A program made the translations under genes and the position numbers. Below, in pieces: positions 1 through 8,638 of a stretch of DNA of 64,000 nt (the stretch's first letter is position 1; each line of letters starts with the position of its first letter). The notes beneath the pieces are model-generated. The model searched no databases, had not been told where the DNA came from, and saw nothing but the letters and a program-made list of their open reading frames with translations. The DNA comes from Musicola paradisiaca NCPPB 2511 (GTDB lineage Bacteria; Pseudomonadota; Gammaproteobacteria; Enterobacterales; Enterobacteriaceae): contig NZ_CM001857.1 of NCBI RefSeq assembly GCF_000400505.1, positions 1,388,731 to 1,452,730 on the forward strand, read 5' to 3'.

Positions 1-997
1 ACGGCGCCCGCCGCAGGCGAAGCAACCCTGAATTGGTGCCAATCCAGATGCTCTGCTCTCGATCCTGCAACATAACCTGTACGCGGTTACGAATAATGCC
101 GCTATCGATGTTGAGCTGCTCAAGCCCCGCCGGGCTGAGCCGGAAGACACCGTGGTTGATGGTGCCGAACCAGGTATCCTGCTGGTTATCCTGCAACATG
201 GCGGACACCACTTCACCGGCTAATGCGGGATGCAACAACGTGAAATTCTGACCGTCGCGTTTCCATACGCCTTTTTCGGTGCCGACCAACAGTGTGCCGT
301 CGCGGGTGACGAGCAGGCTGAACACGCGAACGTGCGGTAAACCGCTGGCAAGTGGAACCAGCGCGGCTTTATGGTCGATCACCTGATAAAGGCCGTTGTC
401 GGTAGCGACCCAAACCGTGCCGTTATCGTCTTCCACGATTCTGTAGGCGGTGACGTTATCGATAAATTGCTGATCCTGCGCGGCGCTTTTTTCAGCGGCG
501 GGACGGAGGATGACGCCTCTCCCTGGCATGGTCATCCACAGGTTTCCGGCCTGGTCGCGCATGACGGAATTGATCATGGTGGGGGCGGGCGCATAGGGTT
601 GCCAGATGTCGTCCCGGTATGATGACAGCCCGCCGCGAGCGCCTGCCGCCAATAGGCCGCCGTCCGGCTCCGCGATCAGCGCCTGAATACCCGAATCGGG
701 CAATCCGGTTTCGGCGCCGCGTTCAAACAGGCGGAAACTCTGGCCGTTATAGCGGGCAAAGCCTTCCCAGGTGCCGAACCACAGATACCCTTCCCGTGTT
801 TGTGCGATGGCGTTAATGCTGTTGTGTGGCAGGCCGTCTTTTGTCGACCAGGTTTCAAAGAAATACTCACTAAGCGGAATACGGGCATCCTGTGCCCATG
901 CCGTCCCGCTGAGAAACATTGTCAGACCATAAAATAGTGTCAGACCATAAAACAGAATGCGTGTGTAAGCAGCGAAAATGCCAATGCGTTTATACAT
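1..997 (-). CDS. Two-component-type beta-propeller sensor protein, 5' part only (runs off the left edge)
   Basis: An open frame runs on the minus strand from ATG at 995-997 to the window edge without a stop. It starts with a signal peptide-like stretch (hydrophobic, ending SGTAWA, about residues 10-31). Repeated propeller blades follow, with motifs such as TKDGLPHNSI, GYLWFGTWEG, GNLWMTMPGRG and GTVWVATDNGLY. These are Reg_prop repeats, found in periplasmic sensor domains of hybrid histidine kinases and GGDEF proteins. The output domain lies outside the window, so enzyme type is unknown. No clear Shine-Dalgarno precedes the chosen ATG, and the only nearby upstream ATG hits a stop at once. A short duplicated segment lies inside the signal peptide. 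Confidence 0.75.
   Translation of the reverse strand, partial: MYKRIGIFAAYTRILFYGLTLFYGLTMFLSGTAWAQDARIPLSEYFFETWSTKDGLPHNSINAIAQTREGYLWFGTWEGFARYNGQSFRLFERGAETGLPDSGIQALIAEPDGGLLAAGARGGLSSYRDDIWQPYAPAPTMINSVMRDQAGNLWMTMPGRGVILRPAAEKSAAQDQQFIDNVTAYRIVEDDNGTVWVATDNGLYQVIDHKAALVPLASGLPHVRVFSLLVTRDGTLLVGTEKGVWKRDGQNFTLLHPALAGEVVSAMLQDNQQDTWFGTINHGVFRLSPAGLEQLNIDSGIIRNRVQVMLQDREQSIWIGTNSGLLRLRRAP
921..956 (-). repeat. 18-bp tandem duplication inside the sensor signal peptide
   Basis: The 14-mer GTCAGACCATAAAA occurs at 921-934 and again at 939-952, in 18-bp register. On the minus strand it encodes FYGLTL-FYGLTM, so six hydrophobic residues of the signal peptide core are duplicated in frame. Confidence 0.8.
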
Positions 998-1027
998 AGT
1001 TATTATCAACACATAGTTATTATCAAC
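995..1027. repeat. 17-bp tandem duplication over the sensor start codon
   Basis: CATAGTTATTATCAAC is present at 995-1010 and again at 1012-1027, separated by one A. The copy nearer the gene contains the start codon used here; the other contains an ATG followed by an immediate stop. It probably arose by slippage and changes the spacing between promoter and start. Confidence 0.8.
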
Positions 1028-1328
1028 GTAAAAATTAATTATTCTGGTGGCATCTGGGCGGCGTCGCGAAGAATCACGGGACTCAGCTTTAAGATTGTAA
1101 AGCTATAATTGCCGAATTGCGTAGTACCTCGGCTTAATTCTACACATGAAATTTGATCAACCGGTTTTATCCCTCCACAAGATAACGAGTCGCCCGATGT
1201 GATGAAATAACCGTGCGATCAGTCTTCTTCTTTCCGGCCCCTTCTTCCGTCTATAACGCAATCCTATGTGTTGCCTATAAACCCGCGGCTATTGATGCTT
1301 AGCGCAGGGTTTGAATGGCATGCTGATT

Positions 1329-1344
1329 TGCGGCATTTGTCACA
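1329..1344. promoter_or_regulatory. Possible CRP-cAMP site upstream of gntK-edd
   Basis: TGCGG-N6-TCACA matches the consensus TGTGA-N6-TCACA perfectly in the right half and at three of five bases in the left. It ends eight bases before the GntR-type operators. CRP control of gluconate genes is known in E. coli; this assignment is inference. Confidence 0.4.
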
Positions 1345-1352
1345 AATTTGAT

Positions 1353-1380
1353 TGTTACCGGTAACATGTTACCGGTAACG
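1353..1380. promoter_or_regulatory. Two abutting GntR-type gluconate operators
   Basis: TGTTACCGGTAACA (1353-1366) is followed immediately by TGTTACCGGTAACG (1367-1380). Each is a near-perfect palindrome of the form recognised by the LacI-family gluconate repressor GntR (ATGTTACC-GGTAACAT type). They lie 59 bp upstream of the gntK start codon, a good position for repression of gntK-edd. Confidence 0.8.
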
Positions 1381-1438
1381 TGATAGAGTCGCCGGTAGTG
1401 ACGAAAGTAATGAAAATTTTTGAGACCGAGGCCAAATC

Positions 1439-1976
1439 ATGACGGGACGTAGCTTTATTCTGATGGGGGTGTCCAGTACCGGAAAATCCTCCGTGGGCGC
1501 CGCGCTGGCTCAAGCGTTGTCGGCTAAATTTATTGATGGCGACGATTTGCATCCGCGCAACAACATTCTAAAAATGGCCAGTAAACAGCCGTTGAATGAC
1601 GAGGATCGCGCCCCCTGGCTGGAACGCATCCGTGATGCGGCATTCAGTCTCGAACAGAAAAACGAAACCGGCATCATCGTTTGTTCCGCGTTGAAAAAAG
1701 AAATATCGCGATCAGATCCGCGACGGTAATCAGCGTGTCGTCTTTCTGCATCTGGCCGGCGATTTCGAACTGGTACGGCAGCGGATGCAGGCGCGTAACG
1801 GCCATTTCATGCCGGTAGAATTGCTGAAAAGCCAGTTCGATACGCTGGAAGCGCCGCTGGCGGAGGAAACCGATGTGGTGAACATTGATATCGCCGGTTC
1901 GTTTGACGACGTGGTGGCGCGCTGTCTTAAGGCCATCGAACGTCTGTCCGAGCGGCATCTGGAGGTGGTGTCATGA
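1439..1976 (+). pseudogene. gntK: Gluconate kinase, split by a one-base frameshift
   Basis: Frame one (1439-1729) gives the N-terminal half: P-loop GVSSTGKS near residue 10, DGDDLHPRNNI, MASKQPLNDEDR and IIVCSALKK, all typical of GntK. It then runs into a stop. Skipping one base near 1697-1705 restores YRDQIRDGNQRVVFLHLAGDF and continues through RNGHFMP and EETDVV to the stop at 1974-1976. The joined product would be about 178 residues, normal for the family. The indel lies in TTGAAAAAAGAAATATCG, next to an A6 run. If real, gluconate phosphorylation depends on another kinase. The stop overlaps the edd start (ATGA), so the two form one transcription unit. Start chosen for the GAGG seven bases upstream. 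Confidence 0.85.
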
Positions 1977-3778
1977 ATCTTGTGATTGAACAGGTTGCCC
2001 GCCGGATTGCCGAACGTAGCCGCCAGACCCGTGACCGCTATCTGACGCGGATGCGCACGCAGGGTGCGAACGGTAAAACCCGTAAGCAGCTCTCCTGCGG
2101 CAATCTGGCGCATACCGTCGCCGCCTGCTCTTCGTCGCAGAAGAGCGCCATTCTCGATTTCACCCGCGCCAATGTCGGCATCATCACCGCCTACAACGAT
2201 ATGCTGAGCGCGCATCAGCCGTATGGCGGCTACCCGGATCAGATCAAAGCGGTACTGGCGGAACTGGGGCACAGCGCCCAGATTGCCGGCGGTGTGCCTG
2301 CCATGTGCGACGGGATTTCGCAAGGGCAGGACGGCATGGATCTGTCGCTGTTTTCCCGCGATGCCATCGCACAGGCGACGGCGATCTCTCTGAGTCACAA
2401 TACATTTGATGCGACGTTGTTGCTCGGCGTGTGCGACAAGATCGCGCCCGGCCAACTGATGGGGGCATTGTCGTTCGGCCATCTGCCGACCGCGTTTGTG
2501 CCGTCCGGCCCGATGTCGACCGGGATCAGCAACGACGAAAAAGTGAAGGTCAGACAGCAGTATGCGGCGGGTCAGGTCGGGAAAGACGCCCTGTTGCAGA
2601 TGGAGTGCGATGCCTATCACTCGCCGGGCACCTGCACCTTCTACGGTACGGCCAATACCAACCAACTGGTGTTTGAAGCCATGGGCTTGATGCTGCCAGG
2701 AGCGTCGTTTGTTGCGCCGAATACGCCGCTGCGTGCGGCGCTGACGCGCATGATCGCCGAACAGGTCGCGGCGCAGGCGCAGAACGGCACGCAGTATCGT
2801 CCGCTGTATCAGGTGGTGGATGAAAAAGCGATCGTCAACGGCCTGGTGGCGCTGCTGGCGTCGGGCGGTAGCACCAATCACTCGATCCATCTGGTGGCGG
2901 TGGCGGCGGCGGCGGGGTTCATGCTGACCTGGGACGACCTGGACGCGCTGTCGCAGGCGGTGCCGCTATTGGCGAAGATGTACCCGAACGGCCCGGCGGA
3001 TATCAACGAATTCCAGCAGGCCGGCGGCGTGCCGGCGCTGATGAGCGCGCTGGCGGAACGCGGTTTACTGCATATGGAGGCGACACCGGTCTTTGGCGTG
3101 ATGGCGGACTACCTGAAAACGCCGCAACTGGAGAACGGACAGGTGATTTATCGTCCTGCCGGCGCATCAACCAACCCGAGCGTGATTGCCGCTGCGGGCG
3201 CCTGTTTTAGCCAGCAAGGCGGCTTGAAAGTGGTATCGGGTAATCTGGGGCGCGGCGTGATCAAAATCAGCGCGGTCGCGCCGGAGCACCATTTCATCGA
3301 GGCTCCGGTACGGGTGTTTGCATCGCAGCATGATGTGGAAAAAGCCTATCAGGCCAACGAATTTACCCAGGATGTGGTGATTGTGGTGCGCTATAACGGC
3401 CCGGCGGCGAACGGGATGCCGGAGCTGCATACATTGATGCCGATTCTCGGCAACCTGATGAAAGCCGGGTTGAAGGTGGCGTTGGTGACGGATGGCCGCC
3501 TGTCCGGCGCCTCCGGCAAGGTGCCGGCGGTGATCCACCTCTCGCCGGAAGCGCAGCGCGGCGGGCCGCTGGCGCGTCTGCGTGACGGCGATCGGGTGCG
3601 GGTTGACGCCGCCAGCGGGCGGATGGATGTGTTGACGGATATCAGCCAACGGGATAACGCGGTTATCGATCTGACGCGCGAGCATGCCGGGTCTGGCCGG
3701 GAGCTGTTCTCGGTTTTCCGACAAGCGGTGTCGTCGGCAGAGCAGGGGGCGACCATCTTCAATTACCTGGGCTCCTGA
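1973..3778 (+). CDS. edd: 6-phosphogluconate dehydratase
   Basis: First enzyme of the Entner-Doudoroff pathway: 6-phosphogluconate to 2-keto-3-deoxy-6-phosphogluconate, with an iron-sulfur cluster. The 601 residues match the usual length (about 603). The IlvD/Edd signature CDKIAPGQLMGA lies near residue 155, the second signature VALVTDGRLSGASGK near 505, and MCDGISQGQDGMDLS near 110. The start codon overlaps the gntK stop by four bases, so translation is probably coupled and expression should follow the GntR operators upstream. No eda aldolase gene follows; it must lie elsewhere. Confidence 0.97.
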   Translation: MNLVIEQVARRIAERSRQTRDRYLTRMRTQGANGKTRKQLSCGNLAHTVAACSSSQKSAILDFTRANVGIITAYNDMLSAHQPYGGYPDQIKAVLAELGHSAQIAGGVPAMCDGISQGQDGMDLSLFSRDAIAQATAISLSHNTFDATLLLGVCDKIAPGQLMGALSFGHLPTAFVPSGPMSTGISNDEKVKVRQQYAAGQVGKDALLQMECDAYHSPGTCTFYGTANTNQLVFEAMGLMLPGASFVAPNTPLRAALTRMIAEQVAAQAQNGTQYRPLYQVVDEKAIVNGLVALLASGGSTNHSIHLVAVAAAAGFMLTWDDLDALSQAVPLLAKMYPNGPADINEFQQAGGVPALMSALAERGLLHMEATPVFGVMADYLKTPQLENGQVIYRPAGASTNPSVIAAAGACFSQQGGLKVVSGNLGRGVIKISAVAPEHHFIEAPVRVFASQHDVEKAYQANEFTQDVVIVVRYNGPAANGMPELHTLMPILGNLMKAGLKVALVTDGRLSGASGKVPAVIHLSPEAQRGGPLARLRDGDRVRVDAASGRMDVLTDISQRDNAVIDLTREHAGSGRELFSVFRQAVSSAEQGATIFNYLGS

Positions 3779-3865
3779 ACATCGGTCATGACGGGGATAA
3801 CGTCATGCCATGCGCTCAAGCCTGAGCCATCGAGCTGGCTCGGCCTGCATACAGACGTTATTGCC

Positions 3866-3925
3866 AGGTGCCGAACTGTCGGCACCTTCAGGCGCGTTTT
3901 CGGCCCGATCATGGCAGGGCCGAAA
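3866..3925. terminator. Two inverted repeats between convergent edd and diguanylate cyclase genes
   Basis: AGGTGCCGA/TCGGCACCT (3866-3874 with 3879-3887, 4-base loop) and TTTCGGCCC/GGGCCGAAA (3898-3906 with 3917-3925) form two hairpins in the 161-bp gap between converging genes. Neither is followed by a long T run, so intrinsic termination is likely but unproven. Confidence 0.45.
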
Positions 3926-3939
3926 CGGTATCGGCGTGG

Positions 3940-5412
3940 TTAGTCCGCCATGACCGCCCGATCTCGCCCCTGGCGCTTGGCCTGGTACAGCGCTTTGTCG
4001 GCGCGCTGTACCAGATGGTCGAGGCTCTCGCCCGAATGGGATTCCGCCACGCCGCAACTGAGGGTGAGGTCGATGACCTGATGCCGGTGCGATACCAGCG
4101 CAAAACGGACGGCCTGACGTATCTTCTCGGCGATTTGATGAGCCTGATGCAGCGAGCACTCCCCCAGCAGTACCACGAATTCTTCGCCGCCCCAGCGGCA
4201 GGCGAAGTCCGTTTTGCGAATCGCGCGTTTTATCAGCGAGGCGGCGCGCACCAGCACCCGATCGCCGATGTTGTGCCCGTACTTATCGTTGATTTTTTTG
4301 AAGTGATCCAAATCAATCAGAATGAGGGAAAAGGTGTGGTGCTGCGCCGATTGCTTCATGCGCAGCGTCCGGACGATGTATTCAAATGCCTGTCGGTTCA
4401 TCAAGCCGGTCAGTTTATCGGTGGTCGCCATCAGCTCAAGCCGCCGCTGGTAGGCGCCGATGGTTAACCAGATCAATATCAGCATGGTGACGCTGACCAG
4501 AATACTGAGGCCGGTGTTTTTCAGCAGCATGAACCACAATCGCTGGTCGTGCGGATTGCTATTTTGTTCCACCATCAGTTTCCAGCCAAACTCCGGAATA
4601 ATGCGGGTGTTCAGAAAGATATTGTCATCGTTCAAGCGGTACTGATAGTTACCGCCGGGCGCCGTCAGGATTTGGGTCGCCAGCTGCTGTAATCCCGGTT
4701 GACGATGAATGTTCAGTTCGCGGCGAAATGTTTTACTGTGCAGCATGACATCGCCGTTTTCACCGATAAAGTAGATGGTGCGGTTGTAGCGTTGTTCGTA
4801 AGTTTCAATCAGTTGAGTCACCCGCTGTACCGGCAGGCCGACGCCGGTGACGCCGATAAAATTACCGTTGTAGTCGAACACCTTGTAGTTGATGAAAATA
4901 TCCACCCGGGTGCGATTTTCCGGATCGGTATGGATTTCAATGTCGTAAGGGTCGCTACTTTGCGCATTCCTGATGTCGAAAAACCACTGGTCTTCCGGTG
5001 ATTGCTCGGAAAGCGTGTGGTTTATCCGGTCCGGGTCGTAATAGCGGCGGGTGTTATTGGAAACAAAAAAGGAAACCACCGTGTTAAAGCGGCGGTCTAT
5101 CTCTCTGAGATAGCGAATCATCGCTTGTGGATCCGTTTCATTCGCCAGCACCCAGTCTTTGACGAAGGTGTCGTGCGCCATCAACGATGAAATGAAAATA
5201 GGATTGAGCAGGTCGCGTTGGATTTCGGAGTAGATATTGTCGCTGGTGAGCGGCAGCGAGTTTTCTGAAATCTCGTCGAATAGCGAGTGGCGGGCGACCT
5301 GATAACTGCTCCAACTGATCACCAGAAATGCGCTTAGCAACATACAGGAAAACAGGATGGCGGCCCGTTTTCTATTCATCCAATAGATCTGGGAAGTTTG
5401 AGAAAAGGACAA
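3940..5412 (-). CDS. Membrane-anchored diguanylate cyclase with periplasmic sensor domain
   Basis: Makes c-di-GMP from two GTP. A transmembrane helix (AAILFSCMLLSAFLVISW) follows the N-terminus, then an extracytoplasmic Cache-like domain of about 280 residues, a second helix (LSILVSVTMLILIWLTIGAY) and a C-terminal GGDEF domain. The active site RWGGEEF is intact and RKTD lies five residues before GGEEF, matching the RxxD inhibitory I-site, so an active, product-inhibited enzyme is predicted. Start: TTG at 5410-5412 has AGGAG six bases upstream; ATGs at 5374-5376 (just before the first helix) and 5464-5466 are alternatives without a clear ribosome site. The gene stands alone and faces edd. The ligand cannot be predicted. 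Confidence 0.88.
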   Translation of the reverse strand: MSFSQTSQIYWMNRKRAAILFSCMLLSAFLVISWSSYQVARHSLFDEISENSLPLTSDNIYSEIQRDLLNPIFISSLMAHDTFVKDWVLANETDPQAMIRYLREIDRRFNTVVSFFVSNNTRRYYDPDRINHTLSEQSPEDQWFFDIRNAQSSDPYDIEIHTDPENRTRVDIFINYKVFDYNGNFIGVTGVGLPVQRVTQLIETYEQRYNRTIYFIGENGDVMLHSKTFRRELNIHRQPGLQQLATQILTAPGGNYQYRLNDDNIFLNTRIIPEFGWKLMVEQNSNPHDQRLWFMLLKNTGLSILVSVTMLILIWLTIGAYQRRLELMATTDKLTGLMNRQAFEYIVRTLRMKQSAQHHTFSLILIDLDHFKKINDKYGHNIGDRVLVRAASLIKRAIRKTDFACRWGGEEFVVLLGECSLHQAHQIAEKIRQAVRFALVSHRHQVIDLTLSCGVAESHSGESLDHLVQRADKALYQAKRQGRDRAVMAD

Positions 5413-5837
5413 CCTGGTCTCCTCTGAGTGACGTCTACCGGCAAGACATTGATGCAAACGAGACATGGTAATGAAGTTAGCCTATAACGCCAACAACTGC
5501 TTGCTCTCGGTCTTGACGGCCAATTTCCTGTCCATGTCGGTAGCGCGGTGCGCCATTCCAGCATTCCACTATTCCAGCATTCCACTATTCCACCGACGGC
5601 CTCTGACGTTACCTGGCTCCGTTGCTCTGCCCGATACGGTGTGGCCTGCCGCTTTTTTTGATGGCATACGCCACGCTCATATCGCTTTTTTTCATCTGAC
5701 AGCGAGAAATTAACTCGTTCGTCACGGCACTTTCTATCTGTTTTAATTGAAAAAAATGTCGGAACCGCGTTGAAAAGTTTCCGACGAGTCATGTTTAGGA
5801 AGCGTGACCGGTTCTCGGGAGCGCGTGGCGGGAGTGT
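5413..5837. other. Intergenic region with an 8-bp repeat array
   Basis: This region separates the divergently oriented cyclase and MFS genes and must hold both promoters. Open frames here look like chance. Its one distinct structure is the ATTCCA repeat array at 5555-5593. Confidence 0.6.
5555..5593. repeat. Short tandem repeat, 8-bp unit, nearly five copies
   Basis: ATTCCAGC and ATTCCACT alternate: 5555-5562, 5563-5570, 5571-5578, 5579-5586, then a partial ATTCCAC at 5587-5593. It can also be read as a 16-bp unit repeated 2.4 times. It lies about 140-180 bp upstream of the cyclase start. Confidence 0.85.
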
Positions 5838-7056
5838 GTGGTGAGTCAGTCTTATTCGGATGTGGGGGTGCATGTCGTCAATGATCGCCCGACATTGTTA
5901 GCCATCGTGATGATTGGCGTGGCGCAAATACTGGTGTGGGGGGGGATCCTTCTTCGTGCTGTCCGTACTGGCCCGGCCGATTATGGCGGAGACCGGGTGG
6001 GGACGTCAGTGGGTGTACGGCTCCCTGTCGATCGGGATTCTGGTGTCCGGTCTGGTGATGCCCCGGTGCGGTAGGTACATCTCTCGCCATGGCGGCCGCG
6101 ACATGCTGGCCTGGAGCGGCATCGTCACGGCGCTTGGCATGTTACTGATGGCGTATTCCACCACACTGCCGATGTTCATAGGCGCCTGGGTGGTGCTGGG
6201 CGTAGCAATGGCGATGGGGTTGTACGACGCGCTGTATGCCACGTTGGGCGACTGTTACGGCAAACAGGCGAAACACGCCATTACGCTGATCACGCTGATT
6301 TCCGGTTTTTGCACTACGGTCGCCTGGCCGCTGCTGGCGTTCGGCGTTGCCCACTGGGGATGGCGACATACCTGCGTGTTGTGGGCCGTCCTGTTGGTCG
6401 CTGTTGTCTGGCCGGTCTACCGCACTACCTTGCCAGTTGCCCGGAAGGCGCGTACCAATGCCGCGCACTCACAGACCATCGCCGTCACTGTTGATCGTCG
6501 GCTGTACCTGCTGTTGGCCAATATCTTCATGCTTTCAGCGGTGACGATGACCGTTATGTCGGTACAACTGATTGATATTCTTCAAGATGAAGGGCTAAGC
6601 CTTGCCGCAGCGATTGGCGTAAGCGCGCTAATCGGGCCGAGCCAGGTGGCGGTGCGGGTGCTGGATATGGTGGCGCGCATTCGTCATCCGGTTTGGTCGC
6701 TGCTGTTTTCCGTCACGCTGGTGTTGCTTGGCGTGGTGTTTATCGCCGTATTCCCGGCGCATGCCGCATTGGCGGTGGTGGTATACGGCGCCGGCAATGG
6801 GATGCGCGCCATTGTGCGCGGCACCTTGCCGTTGGTCATTCTGCGCCCGGAAGAGTTTGCCGTGGTGATGGGGAAAATCGCCCGCCCGTCGTTGATCGGG
6901 CAGGCGATGACGCCGTTGCTCAGCGGCTATCTGTTTGAGTTCGGCGGCGCCCGCAGCGTGTTGCTGGCGGTGACGGTGCTGTCGTTGGTGAATGTGACGC
7001 TGACCGGGTTGTTGATCGTCAGGCTGACGCGGCAGGGCAGGATGACAGCATCCTGA
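5838..7056 (+). pseudogene. MFS transporter interrupted at a G8 tract
   Basis: The N-terminal frame starts at GTG 5838 or 5841 (GGAG at 5831-5834) and reads VSQSYSDVGVHVVNDRPTLL, then a first membrane segment ending QILVWGG. At a run of eight Gs (5938-5945) it leaves frame and stops at 6074. With seven Gs the frame continues as SFFVLSVLARPIM and runs to 7056 through many hydrophobic segments, giving about 405 residues and a 12-helix major facilitator. RHGGRDML resembles the loop 2-3 motif of the family. Substrate unknown. The tract may be a dead mutation, a phase-variable switch or a sequencing error. No linked operon partner: gdh starts 197 bp downstream. Confidence 0.75.
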
Positions 7057-7253
7057 TTTTCATGGCATATGTGACCGCCATCCTGTTTGCATCGGCGCTA
7101 TTTGGCATGATTTCTTACCGCGGCATCGGCTGGCGCGGGGGCATCGTCGTAAGATTTTCGGGTTGCGGTGGAATAACCGCTCGCCGCGGTTATACATAAT
7201 GAAGTGATACCGTCGAGCAGTTCCAGATCATTGATTGATACAGGATCGTTATT

Positions 7254-8528
7254 ATGTCTCAGCTTTCTTATGTCAGTGAAAACGCTACAACAGCATGGAA
7301 AACCTACCTGGCGCAGATTGATCGCGTTGCTCCCTATCTGGGGGAGTTGTCGCCGTGGATTGATACGTTGCGTCATCCCAAACGTGCGTTGATTGTGGAT
7401 ATTCCCATCGTGATGGACGATGGCTCCATCCGGCATTTCGAAGGGTTTCGTGTGCAACACAATCTATCGCGCGGGCCGGGCAAAGGGGGCATTCGTTATC
7501 ACCCCGACGTAGACCTGAACGAAGTGATGGCGCTGTCTGCCTGGATGACGATCAAATCCGCCGCGCTCAATCTGCCGTTCGGCGGCGCCAAAGGCGGTAT
7601 TCGGGTCGATCCGTCGTCGCTCTCGGAGAGCGAACTGGAAAGGCTGACCCGGCGCTACACCAGTGAAATTGGGTTGATCATCGGCCCTCAGCAGGATATT
7701 CCGGCGCCGGACGTAGGCACCAATGCCAAAGTCATGGCCTGGGTGATGGATACCTATTCCATGAATATGGGGACGACGGTGACTGGCGTGGTCACGGGTA
7801 AACCGGTGCATCTTGGTGGGTCGCTGGGGCGTGTGAGGGCCACCGGGCGCGGTGTGTTCGTTACCGGCGCCGAAGTGGCCAGGCAGTTGGGGATCGAGGT
7901 GGCGGGCCTGCGGGTGGCGGTGCAGGGTTTTGGCAATGTGGGCAGCGAAGCGGCTTTGCTGTTCGCCCAATCCGGCGCCCATATTGTCAGTGTGCAGGAT
8001 CACACCGGTACCCTGTATAACCGCGACGGCATTCAGGTTGAACAATTGGTGGAATGGCAAAAAACGCACCGGGGTATTGCCGGTTTCCCCGGCGCGGAGG
8101 CCATTGAGGGCGACAGCTTCTGGGATATCGACATGGATATTCTCATTCCGGCGGCGTTGGAGGGGCAAATCACCGCCGATATCGCGCAACGCCTGCGCTG
8201 CCGGCTGGTGCTGGAGGGCGCCAACGGGCCGACCTATCCGGAAGCCGACGACATCCTGACGCAGCGCGGCGTCACGGTGGTTCCTGACGTCATTTGTAAC
8301 GCCGGCGGGGTGACGGTCAGCTATTTTGAATGGGTGCAGGATATCGCCAGTTATTTCTGGACTGAAGATGAAATCAATGCCCGCATGGATAAAATTATGC
8401 GTGATGCGATCACGCATGTCTGGAATAAAGCCAAAGAGAAAGAGTGTACGTTAAGAACCGCCGCCTATATTGTGGCCTGTGAGCGTATTCTGACGGCAAG
8501 AAAAGAGCGCGGTATTTATCCCGGCTGA
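7254..8528 (+). CDS. gdhA: Glutamate dehydrogenase, RocG/GudB-like
   Basis: Interconverts glutamate with 2-oxoglutarate and ammonia. The 424 residues fit the RocG/GudB type better than the 447-residue NADP-dependent E. coli GdhA. The substrate region [11 protein letters not shown] (near residue 75), the catalytic-lysine motif [12 protein letters not shown] (near 110), [14 protein letters not shown] and the Rossmann segment [14 protein letters not shown] are intact. A catabolic, NAD-linked role is inferred from the family, not shown. It is alone in its unit and ends at a strong hairpin terminator shared with a convergent LysR gene, which is a candidate regulator. Confidence 0.93.
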   Translation: MSQLSYVSENATTAWKTYLAQIDRVAPYLGELSPWIDTLRHPKRALIVDIPIVMDDGSIRHFEGFRVQHNLSRGPGKGGIRYHPDVDLNEVMALSAWMTIKSAALNLPFGGAKGGIRVDPSSLSESELERLTRRYTSEIGLIIGPQQDIPAPDVGTNAKVMAWVMDTYSMNMGTTVTGVVTGKPVHLGGSLGRVRATGRGVFVTGAEVARQLGIEVAGLRVAVQGFGNVGSEAALLFAQSGAHIVSVQDHTGTLYNRDGIQVEQLVEWQKTHRGIAGFPGAEAIEGDSFWDIDMDILIPAALEGQITADIAQRLRCRLVLEGANGPTYPEADDILTQRGVTVVPDVICNAGGVTVSYFEWVQDIASYFWTEDEINARMDKIMRDAITHVWNKAKEKECTLRTAAYIVACERILTARKERGIYPG

Positions 8529-8557
8529 TGCCGTCTGATATAAGTTAATGTGATTTT

Positions 8558-8592
8558 AAAATCGCTTTCTGAATATCAGGAAGCGATTTTTT
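8558..8592. terminator. Bidirectional intrinsic terminator between gdh and LysR gene
   Basis: AAAATCGCTT (8558-8567) pairs with AAGCGATTTT (8581-8590). The stem extends inward by TCTG/CAGG, with one T-G wobble, to a 5-base loop. It is followed by a T-rich end on the plus strand and by TTTTAAAAT on the minus strand, so it can serve both converging genes. Confidence 0.85.
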
Positions 8593-8638
8593 ATTTGTCA
8601 GTGTCGGTATTTCTATGCCGGGGATTAATACGTTTTTT

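Larger units (their letters stand above)
998..1438. other. Intergenic region between divergent sensor and gluconate genes
   Basis: About 440 bp without a credible gene. It holds the 17-bp duplication at the sensor side and, next to gntK, two abutting GntR-type operators and a CRP-like site. The middle (about 1040-1320) shows no structure I can name. Confidence 0.6.

Noticed and set aside
1695..1701. Programmed -1 frameshift at AAAAAAG in gntK
   Set aside because: The heptamer is in the wrong phase and the shift needed is +1, so a programmed event is unlikely.
1730..2890. 386-codon open frame antisense to edd
   Set aside because: Arg- and His-rich composition typical of a GC-rich shadow frame; edd on the other strand has full family similarity.
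5465..5713. 82-codon frame across the ATTCCA repeats
   Set aside because: Made of repeat-derived and unrelated sequence; no ribosome site.
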